Assembly (NCBI GenBank): GCA_019916065.1
Contig: CM034242.1
Coordinates: 15,190,823-15,254,822 of the forward strand
Direction: 5' to 3'
From: Vitellaria paradoxa
Lineage: Eukaryota > Streptophyta > Magnoliopsida > Ericales > Sapotaceae
DNA length: 64,000 bases
Position numbers and translations under genes: made by a program. The number at the start of each line of letters is the position of its first letter. Position 1 is the first letter of the stretch. The notes below the pieces were generated by a model. The model did not search any database. It had not been told where the DNA came from and was given only the letters and a program-made list of their open reading frames with translations. This document shows, one piece after another, positions 24,556-36,448 of the stretch.

Positions 24556-24840
24556 TTTTGACAGTGGCAGCTCCAGAAATTTTAGATAATGAAATTATAT
24601 AAAAATTTAAATAATAATTATAAAATAATAAGTAAAATGAATATTTTAATAAATTAATATCAATGTTTTTGACAAAATATGTAAACAGTAGTAACTTTAA
24701 AATTGTTTTGATGGGTTCAAAAAAAATTAATGAGGTCAAAGTTATTAAAATATTTTGAATATAAGAAAAAAATTATTTTATAAGTTTTTTTTATTGTTAA
24801 TGGGGTCAATTGACCCACCAACTATAACGCAACGCCACCC
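24556..24840. mobile_element. Possible non-autonomous hAT-like element
   Basis: Begins CAGTGGCAGCTCCAGAAATT and ends with CAACGCCACCC about 285 bp later, preceded by TGGGGTCAATTGACCCACC. This is the style of ends seen in plant hAT elements (CAGTGGCGGA...). No coding sequence and no clear 8-bp target duplication, so the boundaries are tentative. Confidence 0.4.
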
Positions 24841-26337
24841 TTATACTTGGGAGGTGTAATATATATTAGAGAATTGATAATTGATTAAGTAAAGTAAAAC
24901 GCAAGTAAAATTTATTTGAGGAAGGGCATGTATATTTCTCTCAATCTTTTTTACTGTTTTACCTGATTTGCTTCTCATTTTGATTCACGTGCCTGTTACG
25001 TGGTTGAGTTTTATTAATAATTTAAAATTTTTAAGTAATTTAAAATAATTTAAGATAAATAATCCTAGTTTATCATGCAATATGGGATAAGTGATAGTCG
25101 AGGAGATAAAGTGAAAAATAGGTCATATTTTAAAAGGGTAACGTGTTTTTTATATTTAATTAATTTTATTATTAAAAATAATTTTTATTTATTGTAATTT
25201 CGTAGACTCAAAAGTAAACTAACCAGTCGATAAAGGACAAGTATATTGACTTAATTGCAAGGAATTAATGATTGCTGGGATTGTCTGGTTGAAAATTCGT
25301 CCAATAGTTTATATTGGACGAATGAATCCCTTGAACCAGAGGGCGAATGCAGCTCATTTGGTCATATTTATAGATAGGCTGCAGAAAATAAATAAATTAA
25401 AAATTAACTTGTATACAAAAACAAATGAAGAAAAAGATAATTAAGAAAAGTTTTCAAGAGAAAAAATAAATACATAAATAAAGCAAAGCAAGGTAGGGTC
25501 TGTCCAAACAACAAAGAGTCTCCATTTACTTCTTTTATAATATGTTTGGAATGAATTTATGTATGAAAAAGAAAAAATCGAAGAAAATAAAATTATCAGG
25601 CTGTATTATTTTTATATTTAACTAAATAAAATTCAAAATTTTAATAGATAAATATTTATTTATTTTCTTAATAATTAATCAAACACAAAATTAAAATATT
25701 TAGACAATATTTTATTCATTTTAATTTTTTATCGAAGAGAAAGTAAATACATAAATTTAATATTTTTCATTACATTTTATTTTATTTTATTTTCCTACAT
25801 TTTCTCTTCATTCTTTTATTTTTTTTATCGTAAATTCAGATCAATCCAAACACACTACTAAAATTTTTATATTTATTTATATTTTTAGTCCAAAAAAAAT
25901 AGAAGGGAAAGAAAAAATAAAATTACAAGTAGAAAAAAAAAAGAACGAAACAAAAAAAAATCTTGAATATATGTTTTTATTTGAATTGGCCTAAAAATAT
26001 AATAAAATAAAAGGTGTTCACCAGTTAATTAGATTTCTGAATTATTTTTTAATTTCTTTGATCTCACATGTTTTTACTTTCATTTTTCATCACATAACAA
26101 AGATAAAAAATAATTTTGAATTATTATTATTTTTTTTTTAGATAAATTCTTAATCCAAACATAACAACTTAATGATAAATTATATCATCTCTAAAATAAT
26201 CCAATTTTCTTGTAGTGGAAACCTCAATCATGTCATTTGAAACATCTTTTAGGATATTTTTAAAAGTGCTACAACCCTCATTTTTTTCTCTTAATACAAA
26301 ATTAGATGACTAGCATACTATTTTTTAATGTACAAAA

Positions 26338-26393
<56 letters not shown>

Positions 26394-26567
26394 TTTAACA
26401 GTGCTCACCAAGTAGTAGCTTTTTGTAAGTTATATACGTTGCATTAATTATTGGCGATTCCTCGCAAATTATAACACCAAGAAACCCTGCCTTGTGGATG
26501 ACAGTAATGAATCAACAACTTTGAGAAAATAATTGGGAAGAAAAAGTTAGGTAACAGCTTTTCGTTA
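24841..26567. other. AT-rich spacer
   Basis: No gene or bounded element recognised apart from the AT microsatellite at 26342-26381. Several stretches (25540-25860) repeat the TTTATTTTCTT / AAATAAAATAAA style of degenerate inverted repeats. Confidence 0.4.
26342..26381. repeat. (AT)n microsatellite
   Basis: About 20 AT units, followed by TGTATGTATGTAT. Confidence 0.95.
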
Positions 26568-27670
26568 TTAAGGGCCCGTTTGATAATATGTTATTTTTTT
26601 ATTGTTATTTTTTTAATCGTTTTCTGTTTTTTTGTTTTCTGTTACCGTTTATTTTTTTAAATAAAAATTGAAATTGCGGTTTAAAAATGTAAGTTGTTTA
26701 TAATTATTAATTTTTTATTTTACAAAATATTTAATTTTATTAGTTTTAAAAAATTAATAGAACTTAATAAATATGTTTTATATTAATTTAAGTTAATTAA
26801 TATAATAAATTAAATTAATACATAAATTATTATTAAAATCATTTAATTCAATAAATATAAAATATATCAAATAGATTATTTATTAAAATAATTGAATGAA
26901 ATATAAATATTATATCATTTAATTAAACAAATATAAAATATATTAATTATAATTTAATTATTATTATTTATTAAAATAAATTAATAAAATATATTTCATA
27001 TTAATAAATAATTAAATTGGAGTAATTATTAAATTAAATTATTTATTTTTAAATTAATTTAATTCATTTAATTATTTATTAAAATAATTTAATAAATTAT
27101 ATATTAAAATAATTAATAAATTATATTTTATATAAATTAAATTAATTCAATCAATAAATAATTTAATTAATTATAATATTTATTTAAAATAATTAATAAT
27201 AATTAATTATTAAATTAAATTAACTTAAAATTAATTTAATTAATTATTTATTATTAATTATTTTATATAAATTAATTAATTATTAAATTAAATAAATTTA
27301 TTATGATTTTTATTTCAGATAATTTAGCAGTAATTAATTATTAAATTAAATTAATTAATTTAGTTTTATTATTTATTAAAAATAATTTATTTTAATTTAT
27401 TTATTGAATTTAATATATTATTTATTAAAATAATTTATTTTAATAAATATTTGAATAAAATAATTTATTTTTATGTAATGTAACAAAAATAGACAAAATT
27501 TTAAATTAACAAAATTATAGTAACAGAACAAGAAAATTAAAGTGAAACACATTTTTTCTGTTTACATTTTTTTAACAAGAAAAACGTAAACGAATTTATC
27601 AAATATATTTTTGTTGCGGGTTTATAAAATTTAAAAAAAAAAAAATTAAAACGTTTGATAACGGGCTTAA
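26568..27670. mobile_element. MITE family B, copy 1 (1.1 kb)
   Basis: Left end TTAAGGGCCCGTTTGATAA and right end cgtttgataacgggcttaa pair as imperfect terminal inverted repeats. The interior is almost pure A/T, with many palindromic TTAATTAA-type blocks and no coding capacity. Ordered similarity to 45775-46549 (GTTTATAATTATTAA, AAAATATTTAATTTTATTA near the left; TGTAATGTAA...GACAAAATT...ATAGTA and ACGTTTTTC-like blocks near the right) shows a family. Confidence 0.75.
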
Positions 27671-28090
27671 ATGGTGCAAGTGTTAAAAAGAAGCCACCAT
27701 CGCAGAAATTAATCTCCGCATGCTTTTCCTTTCATAGGTCCAAAGCACTTTGATGGTATTCTCAAAACCACGGAGCTAGGGTTCCAAACTTCCAGCGGAA
27801 GCCCTCGAACCCTAAATCTTTAACGGTACTAATTGCTCAGATCCCTCTTGCTCGATCGTGTCCTTTACTCTTGATTTGATCTTCTTTATGTATAATCGTA
27901 TATATCAATGAATTTGACCATTGATCTTCAGTGTTTATCCACAGCTTACTGTAAATTGTTGAATTTTCAAATTTTGATGGTCACTCTTGATTTAATTGTA
28001 GGCTTCGCTGCTCAGGTTTGATTGATACAAGTGAACTTGGAATAGTCACTGCTAGGCATTTCTCTGAGTTGAGCTTTGAATTTGCGAGAG

Positions 28091-30391
28091 ATGGTTGGGA
28101 ATTCATTGGTTCAGGTTTCTACTTGTCCTGCTGTTTTATCTTCGTCTTTGGGTTATCAACGCACGTGGTTCTACAATTTTTTTGCCATATCTCCCTATAA
28201 ATTCCCGAAGGAAGCTCTTCAGAGTAAGAGCCATGTCCTCTGCTGATACGGGTCATAGCCAATCGCGCTCTTCTTCTTCTTCTTCGGAAGAAGAAAAGAA
28301 CCCTTTGCGGTTATTTTGGATGTTCCTCGAGCAATTTGGAGGCAAACATTTCGTCCGCTGAGTGATTTCGGGTTTGGAGGGGAAGCATTTGGGAAGGTGG
28401 GGTTGGATTGTTTCTTATCTCGGGGACTGTCCTTCTCGCGCTTAGTTTGGCTTGGTTGAGGGGGGTTTCAATTGCGGTCTAAGTTCAGGAAGTATTTGGC
28501 AGTGTTTGAGTTTTCTCAAGCTTGCGGGATTTGCACGGGAACTCCCGTTAGGATTAGAGGGGTGACCGTTGGCAATGTCATTCAAGTTAATCCTTCCTTG
28601 AAAAGTATTGAAGCAGTTGTTGAGGTTTGTCACATGCCACTATTAGAATAAAACTTTGTTTGAGCTTTTATTGACTCTATGAATTGGACATTTGCTTATA
28701 TGCATTACATTTCTGTTGTAGGTTGAAGACGATAAAATAATCATACCACGAAATTCACTGGTTGAGGTGAACCAGTCTGGCCTTCTCATGGAAACTATGA
28801 TTGATATTACTCCTCGAAATCCTATCCCAACGCCTTCTCTGGGGCCTCTTAACCCTGAATGTGTTAAAGAAGGTCTAATTGTATGTGACAGAGAAAAGAT
28901 AAAGGGTTATCAAGGGGTGAGTTTGGATGCATTGGTTGGGATATTTACCCGTATTGGACGTGAAATGGAAGAAATTGGTGTTGCTAACACCTATTCGTTG
29001 GCTCAACGAGTTTCATCTGTTATTGAGGAGGCCAGGCCTCTGCTTGCAAAGGTTTGATGTGCTGCTCCTCTATTTATCAGTTAGTTGCTGTCATGCCTTT
29101 TAAATTTTTGCTTAATTTGAATGCATAATTTCAATACAGAAACAGTATTGGCTTGTTTATAGCACGTTAGCAGAGTTTTTAAAGTAATTTTGGTAGGCTG
29201 ATAATAAAAAAAAAGGTGATGCAGATACTTATCATATGAGGAAAAAACCAATTATCGTGGTCTGATTGGTTGATAGAGTTTGTCAACAACCATGCAATAT
29301 AAATGCTCAGATCTGAGTTGCTGATGATTATACAAAGAGAGCTGAAATCAGGAATGGGTATTGTGACTAGTCTCAAATGCGCAATCGAAAAGATTCTAGA
29401 GCATCCTCAGGGAGTCATGATTATGTGTTGTTCCTTAGATGATTCTAGCATGCTCTAATATGACCAGACTTATAAGTATGCATCTCTTGTAAAATACCTT
29501 GTACAGAGGATTTGCTGTTGATGACTGATTGTTGGCGTGGGATAGGTGAAACCCTTTTGAATTAGGAGCTTTTCTTGGAGACTAAAGGCATGAGAGACAC
29601 AGAGAGCATTACCTTTCTTGGGAAATGTTCTCTAGTTTTGTGACCACTATAAGCATGTAAGGCTGAAAATGTGTTTAGACATGCGGGCTTTTTGCACTTT
29701 CTGAGCGAGCAACAAGATTCTTGTTTGTGCCCTCATTTTGTATATCCTAATGCACAGAAATTTTGTGTTTGATGTAGTGATGTCTCAGATCCAAGCCATG
29801 GCTGAAGATGTTCAACCTTTGCTGGCTGATGTTCGTGATAGTGGTTTGCTAAAGGAAGTCGAGAGGTTAACCAGAAACCTGACACAAGTCACTGAGGATC
29901 TGAGGTAAAATGACCTAAACCCTTGTATTTGATTGTGAATGGGAATTATTCGAAGAAATGATAATCAGTGTGGTAAATGCCTCTGCGAGAGTTTGCCGGT
30001 ACCCACTTATCTGGATTCTGGCTTACGGTGCTCTCTCTGTCTCTGTCTCTCTCTCTCTCTCTGTGTCTCTCTCTGTGCAGGAAGGTGCATTCATCCATTA
30101 CGACACCGGAGAACACTGAACTGGTTCAAAAGTCCATATACTCCCTTATTTTCACTTTGAAGAACATTGAGGTGTGCATTTTCCTTGTGTTCGTTGTCAA
30201 CTGCTGAATTTTGTAATTGTTCTCGTTTCCTTTCATTGTTATTGTCTCTGTTATTGCTGTTTTGGGTCTTTGTCTTGACCATTTTTGCACTGCCGCAGAG
30301 CATAAGCTCTGATATTTTGGGATTCACGGGAGATGAAGCTACAAGACGGAATTTAAAATTGCTTATCAGGTCTCTCAGCAGGATATTGTGA
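28091..30391 (+). CDS. TGD2: TGD2-like MCE-domain lipid importer; exon 1 frame-disrupted
   Basis: Exons: 28091-28624, 28722-29051, 29789-29904, 30081-30171, 30299-30391 (GT-AG), about 387 codons, close to Arabidopsis TGD2 (381). TGD2 is the substrate-binding subunit of the TGD1-2-3 ABC complex of the inner chloroplast envelope, binds phosphatidic acid and returns ER lipid to the plastid. Exon 1 encodes transit peptide (MVGNSLVQVST), the region IWRQTFRPLSDFGFG, membrane anchor and start of the MCE domain (GICTGTPVRIRGVTVG); exons 2-5 are intact (EVNQSGLLMETMIDI, ILGFTGDEATRRNLKLLI). Exon 1 carries four single-base indels: extra T in T7 (28177-28183), missing base near 28307, missing base near 28376-28384, extra G in G6 (28460-28465). 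The sum is zero, but the frames between contain stops. Either a fresh pseudogene or local sequence error. Confidence 0.9.
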
Positions 30392-31738
30392 AGATGATGG
30401 AAAGTTTGGCCATAGTGTCATTGCCCTTTCTGGCTTATCTCATTACTGATTTGCATCTTTTGCCGTTTCAGAGGACCTATATTTCTAGGGACTCCAGCGC
30501 AGCCTTCTTTCTTTTGCTATGGCTGAATGGTTCCTGTAATGAGCCACCAGTCTCATTGTTTGTTATAACCGTTGAAAAGTATTTTTTTTTTTTTTTTTAT
30601 TTGGAATGCTTTTGCTTGTCCTCATTTCCCAGTTTAGGATTGAAGTTTGATGGGGGCTTTCTGTGTAAGCTCCTTTAATTGTTATAGAAACACAACTGGG
30701 TTGCCTGGTGGTTGCTGCGGACATTTGCAATATATTCAAACAAATGAAGTATGAAAAATGAACATGCAAAGTATATGTGATCAATTATTATGAATATAAA
30801 ATTTAGTTGATAAATAAATTTGAACGACATCAAATTATTATCATGCCCTTGACAAACTATTAAAATCTAAGCATATCAGGAAAAATTAGTGACGTGTCAA
30901 TTAAAAACAAATTTAAAGAAAAAAGAAAAAGTAGTTAGTCAACAAAAAATATATATATATGTTAATAATGAAAGCTTATAAATTTTAAAGTGGGAGGGAT
31001 TATTTTTGAAGTTTTTTTTTTTTTTTTTTTTTTGAAATTATTGTTGTTAGACTCTATGAAACCAAATTAGTAATTTAATATTTAAAAAAATAATTTTTTT
31101 TAAACCTGATAATAAAAATATTTTAAAAGAGAGAGATAAGAGTTAGATGTTATTTCAAGGGTTATGTTAGTACTTTTTTTATGTCAATCCAGTAGTAATT
31201 TATTAGTACTTTTTTCATGTTAATCCAGTAATAATTTAATCTAAATTGTTAGATTAAAATTTAACGGTTTAAATGTATTTATAAATTTTTAATTTAAAAA
31301 ATATATAAATGTATTTAAATTTTTAGATTATAATTTAACAGTTTAAATTGAATTGGTCACCCTGGATTCCTTTGAGTAGTTCAATCCGTCAACTCTTTTT
31401 TTCTTAAATCTTTTATTTATTTATTTATTTTTCACATGATTCATATTTGGGGCGGGGAGATCCCGGGCTCCGTCCGAGTCACGAGCAAGGGTAGTGAATT
31501 GTTGACCGAGCTCTATTGCTACTCTTCGGCAGATAACTGAAGACTATGAATTCTTAATCAATTGAGCTCGAGCTCGCTATTTGGCAAGTTTCTAAGGATT
31601 GGTTAAAAAAAAAATCTCTCGAGTATCAATTATTATTGTCATATTCAACCTATAGTAAGCCAAGAATATTATTTTTATATTCAACCTATATTAAATCAGA
31701 TTCATGCTGTTGATTGCTGGTAGTTTGATTAAAACTTA
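30392..31738. other. Intergenic 3' of TGD2
   Basis: The first 300 bp are likely the TGD2 3' UTR (T-rich, mixed composition to about 30720). Beyond that AT-rich. Near 31553-31567, minus strand, GAGCTCAATTGATTAAG looks like a tRNA A box within a GC-richer patch (31445-31575), a possible degenerate SINE. No gene. Confidence 0.4.
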
Positions 31739-31896
31739 GGGAGTGTTTAGTTTGTTAAAAATCGTTAAAAAATTTTAAAAATCTCTGAAAACTTTTAGAA
31801 ATTATTCACTTTTTATCTCACTGCATGAATTATAAATTCAAAAGTTATTTCACTTTATTTCATTTTATCTCACTTTTTACCGCTCTAAACACACTC
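31739..31896. mobile_element. Tourist-like MITE, 158 bp, TSD TTA
   Basis: Ends GGGAGTGTTTAG and CTAAACACACTC are inverted repeats. TTA occurs on both sides (31736-31738 and 31897-31899), the target duplication typical of PIF/Harbinger MITEs. The centre has CACTGCATGAATTATAAATTC, a block (quoted in part) also found at 52420 and 55385. Confidence 0.75.
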
Positions 31897-34060
31897 TTAA
31901 TTAAAGTTGGTCCGTCGGTTGATATTTTGGGCATCATGATAGCCAGATGCCGGCAAACATGCCCAGTAAAATGCGAAAATTTCACTCACTTAAGCAATTA
32001 ATAAGAGCTTCGACAAGGAAGAAAGCAAATTATTTTATTTCCGCCAAAAGCCAAACAATACGTACATGGGTCTGAGAAGGATTAGCTGCCACATAAGAGT
32101 CTCCGTTCCAACCAAAGACTTGAGCTTTGTTTATTTTCATCCCCTCCATTAAACCTTGCTTCCTTAGACGACCCTGCACCATTACCAAAAACATTAAAGC
32201 TGTCAAAATCCTTGTTGTGTGGCTAATCGATTCATTTCTACCATAATTTTTTTGTACCTTTTGCTTTTGTATTTAGACGGCGCTAATATTTATACAAGGT
32301 GAATTTCATTTTTTTTTACCCCAAAGTGTTTTTCACGAATTTTATTTTAGAACCTACTTTTTTTTTTCATTGTAATAATTAAAATCCGATCTTTTAATTT
32401 ATTACGATCTCACGTTTAAATATTCAAGTGTCATTTTTACGAAGAATTCAAGTGTAAATTTTTTGACAAATTATCGGTTAAATTCTAGTGTAAATTTTTT
32501 TAACGAATTACAAGTCTTTTAACTGATGTAATAATTAAATTATAACAAATTAAGAATTCGTGCTATTGATTGTTATAATTAAAAAAAAATTAAGTTTTAA
32601 AATGAGATATGTGGAAAAGTTCAATGGTGGCAAAGTGAAGTTTACTCCCATCTATCTACTAGAGTGATACATATTGGTATTTTTTTTTTTAATTCAACCA
32701 GCTAGGGGTATAAAAATATAATATAATAATTAAAAAATTGAAATGTCAAATAACTAAGTAAGGAATAGTTTTGAAAGTTATTTGATTTAAAATTTGATAT
32801 TGAAAGATTGACAGCTGTTATAAAAAATTAAAAAAGTCTTAATAAAATTGAGATTTCATCAAATTTTAGATTTCATTAATACCTTTAGTGTTGCTTGGAT
32901 AATTATATATATTTATATATCAACTTCATATTTTTCTATCTTCTAATTTCCCACTCCTCTCAACTATTTTAAGTAATAATTACTAATATTTTTAATTATA
33001 AAATTGTAAAAAAGAGCAGTAAAGAGAGAGAGCGCGAAAAAAAAGGGTTAATTACACCGACATTCATTTAATTATATCTAATTTTTAATTATCTCATTCA
33101 TCTATTAATCCTAATATTTTGACCCATCACCTATTTAGAAGGTGTTCTGTTTAAATACCGTTAAATAAATTGAATGGACTAAGGTTAGCCGTTAATCATT
33201 TATATAATACAATTTTATTAAGACCAAAATATCATCAAATAAAAAAATTTAATTCATACATATACATATACGTATACGTATAAATTTTATTCTTCTCTTT
33301 CTCTCTTTACGCATTTAAAAATTAATTCATAATAAATGTTATAAATAATAATTGAATTTATTAAAATAAAAATTAAACTCTATTAAATAATAATTTATTA
33401 TTAGAATGATTTCTTTTATTAATATTTTTTATGGTAATCACAATTAATTACTATTAAAAATACATAATGATTTACTATTAAAATTAAAATTAGTTATTAG
33501 TGATAAACTTTATTATATAAATAAATAATAATTTTTATTAATATTAGTTGTCACTATCTGTTTAAATTAAAATAAATTAATATTAAATTAATAATCTATC
33601 ATTATTTTTTTATCAAATTTCGTCGGCTAAAAGTTAATTACAAAAAATAACTTCTCATTACAAAAAATAAGAATATAAATAATTTATAATTTTAATAAAT
33701 TCAATTATTCTTTTAAAACAAATTTTATAAATTAATTTTTAAATAGGTAAAGAGAGTAAAATATATATATATATATATATGTGTGTATATGTACGTATTT
33801 ATTTATCTTTTCTTGTATTTGAAGGTATTTTTTATTAATAAAGTTGTATTATATAAAAAATTACTGTTGACCTTATTTCGTTTAATATGTTTAACGATTT
33901 TTTCTTTTAAATAAATGAGGTGGTGAAAGTATTAGAATATTAGAGTTAATAAATGAAGGGGTAATTAAAAATATGATATGATTAATGGGGGGTGTCGGTG
34001 TAATTAATAAAAAACTCAAATGGGCAGTTAATGAGAGATAGAGGGAAGAGAGAGAGAGAC
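31897..34060. other. AT-rich intergenic
   Basis: No gene. Moderately AT-rich, with (TA)n at 33761-33780 and short palindromes. On the plus strand around 32035-32180 there is mixed-composition sequence without a usable frame. Confidence 0.4.
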
Positions 34061-34390
34061 TTAGAGACAGTCAGTAGGCAGTTTAGTGTGGATCCCACAT
34101 TGGCGAGGAAGAGGGGGAATGAGAGCAGCGTCAATGCCACGAACAGAGGATACGACAGACTCGATGCATTCACAAATATGGGTTCCATCGCTGTCGCTTT
34201 TTACGAGTTCAGCGACTTGCTTCACGCCGCCGCAGCAATCCTGCGAAGGGCGGGACTGACTGCGCATGAGGTAGAGGAGACAAGTGCTCAGCTCTCGGAT
34301 CACAGTTGTGCACGGCGGCGGTGCACCCATGGTTGACCCAAAAATTAGAAACAGAATGGTCACCAACCCAAACACCTGCCGATGACACAT
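34061..34390 (-). CDS. Non-specific lipid transfer protein-like, secreted
   Basis: 109 residues, single exon. A hydrophobic signal peptide (VFGLVTILFLIFGSTMG, about residues 6-22) is followed by the eight-cysteine pattern: C27, C37, C52-C53, C73-x-C75, C98, C108 (spacings 9, 14, 19, 1, 22, 9). The first spacings fit type 1 nsLTPs; the last spacing of 9 is shorter than the usual 13 or so, and the protein ends one residue after the last cysteine. Members fold as a four-helix bundle held by four disulfides, with a hydrophobic tunnel that carries fatty acids or phospholipids in the apoplast, for cuticle formation or defence signalling. The ATG at 34390 is chosen because the signal peptide starts directly after it. 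No frame damage. Tyr and basic residues that usually line the cavity of type 1 proteins are not obvious. Confidence 0.82.
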   Translation of the reverse strand: MCHRQVFGLVTILFLIFGSTMGAPPPCTTVIRELSTCLLYLMRSQSRPSQDCCGGVKQVAELVKSDSDGTHICECIESVVSSVRGIDAALIPPLPRQCGIHTKLPTDCL

Positions 34391-35054
34391 CGTTGCTAAT
34401 TAAACGATATATATAATTATATATGGACGAAATGCTCATGGGTTGAGTTGTTTTTCCTATGCTTGTTTGCTATTTATTGTAAGTTCCATGGGAATTAGCA
34501 TGTTCTTTTCATGAGCCATGGATTAAGGAGATGGCTTGTTGGAGACTTTTTCTGCCGTTATTTTATCCTTTTTTATGTTACTAGGTTCTTGTCGTGGCTC
34601 CTCCATTGCATCCGGAAGATCAAGAAAATAGCAAGGCACAGTGAAATGGGTGGTTTTGTAGATGATGATGATTATTATTGTTATTGTTGTTGTTATCATT
34701 ATTAAGAGATAATTATAAGATTAGAGTCGACAGAAATATCTAATTTTGAGTTATTTCAAAGACATTGCTATTTGTATTCTCCAAAACACTTATTACTCTC
34801 TGTGATACTTTTTATTTAAACGAAACATAATGGTAAGACATTTAATGAGCTATTATTTTCAAGTACGATTAATTACTCTCTAATCCATAAGTACATGATC
34901 TTGAATTCACAAAAATCAAACAAGAAAAGTATTCAAATGACTTTTCAAACATTGATATTTTGGCACTTCCGAAGCAACTTGAAAATTTTATTATGGATAT
35001 ACGCTTGAATGTTTAGTTTTCAAATTTAAGGGGACTTGATGACATTACTCATAG
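34391..35054. other. Intergenic, promoter side of the nsLTP gene
   Basis: Read on the minus strand, this is the upstream region of the lipid transfer gene; a TATA-like block ATATATAATTATATA lies at about 34408-34422, only about 20-30 bp before the ATG, which is close. A GAT/TTATTG trinucleotide-type repeat is at 34660-34705. No other gene. Confidence 0.4.
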
Positions 35055-35300
35055 ATGGTTGAAATTAGAAGAGATGTGGCATACTCATTGATTTAGAAGC
35101 TTCTAACTTTGACCTTAATTTTGTCCATTGCAACTATTATGGTAGAAATGGTATTCTCTACTATGAAGATAGCAAAGAATCGATTTCGTAACCGAATGGG
35201 TAATGAGTGAATGAATAATTGTTTGGGTGTATATATTAAAAAAGATATATTTAGTAGCTTGTTAAACGAATATCATGAATTATTTTTCAAAATATAAAAA
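35055..35300 (+). pseudogene. hAT transposase C-terminal (dimerisation domain) relic
   Basis: Reading from the ATG at 35055 gives MVEIRRDVAYSLI, stop, KLLTLTLILSIATIMVEMVFS, then TMKIAKNRFRNRMGNE, stop, MNNCLGVYIKKDIFSSL. This is the pattern of the hATC dimerisation domain found at the C-terminus of plant hAT/TTF-type zinc-finger transposases (conserved run: A-T-x-V-E-x-x-F-S-x-M-K-x-x-K-x-R-x-R-N-R-M). Two in-frame stops are present, the second (TGA) where the family has tryptophan. The body of the transposase upstream was not found. The element probably ends near 35450, where TTTTAGATCCACCCCTG resembles a hAT terminus. Confidence 0.75.
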
Positions 35301-36448
35301 ATTGTAGAAGTCAATTGAAGTCAAATTTCAAAATCAATAATAGTATTTAACTTTTGTGTTACTTACTTTTAAATTTTAATACAAAGTCTATTTTGTTTGA
35401 TTTTTTATACGTTATGTCCCCTTAACAAAAATTTTAGATCCACCCCTGCTCGAGCTTATTAGTCATCTACGATTGCAACCTCATTGATGGCTTCTCTATC
35501 ACCACCATCCAAACTCCTATAAAGAGCCAAACATGCCCAATCCCTCTGCAATGTACAATCATTCTTTCTCTTTCTTTCAAAATAAACTCAACAACGAAAA
35601 CTTATCAAAACTTTAAGACAACGTACAATCACTCTGTATTGTGATTTGCAACTCAAGAATTTGAGGTTTTTTTTTTTTTTCCTAATCTTCAGGTTGAAAC
35701 TCAAATAACCATTGTGATTGAGTGGGTTTTGCTATAATAAGAAAGAGAGAGATTGGAGGCCTGTATAAAGAGAGGAGACTTCTAGGGTAATTTTTTCATT
35801 TCATTTAAATAAAAAGTATGATAGAGTACAAGAGATACGTTTGGGAGCTCGAATAGCACTATTTTATTTCAATCTTTAAGTTAAATTGGTGTTCACCCCA
35901 ACTTCAACACTTGTGCCCCTTTTGAATTGTGGGTCACAAATCATTAAGACCAAATATTGTTATTTTTCTTGGGACAAAGTCATTAGGTTACATTTATTCC
36001 ACCAAGATTCTTTCAATTTAGAAGTGATAACTAAAGTAAATTTGCTTGTAACTTAAAACAAAATGACTGTAAAAATTAAAAAAAAAAAATTTCTAAGCAA
36101 CCCTTCAAAATCAAAATAAATTTGATGATTAATACAACCCAAAGAAAAAATGCAAATGAGGTAAAGAACCCATATTTTACGACGTGTTGGATTCATTCCA
36201 ACCTTTTTTTTTTAAAATAAATATGTACTGTGTAATACTTTTATTATTATTTTTTGTATAAAAAGAATACATCAAGAAGAAGTGTAATATAAAGTGGCAA
36301 ATATGGGAATGTAAATATTCAACAGGGATCAATCACCATAACCACATTCTCCAAATTAACATATAAAAATTAGTTGGAAAACAAAATTTTCTTCCAAAAT
36401 ATACTAATCTATACATAAAATACCGATTGATCTATGAAGAAGATTGCT
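35301..36448. other. hAT 3' tail and intergenic, downstream of the RING gene
   Basis: 35301-35450 is the likely 3' non-coding end of the hAT relic. From 35460 to 36448 there is unremarkable AT-rich sequence that includes the 3' flank of the minus-strand RING gene. No gene seen. Confidence 0.4.

Noticed and set aside
29939..30207. Serine/leucine-rich frames overlapping TGD2 intron 3
   Set aside because: They translate a CT microsatellite and the intron; splice sites and family homology support the TGD2 exons instead.
31445..31580. tRNA gene on the minus strand
   Set aside because: An A-box-like sequence is present but no cloverleaf with matching acceptor stem or clear B box could be drawn; at most a degenerate SINE.
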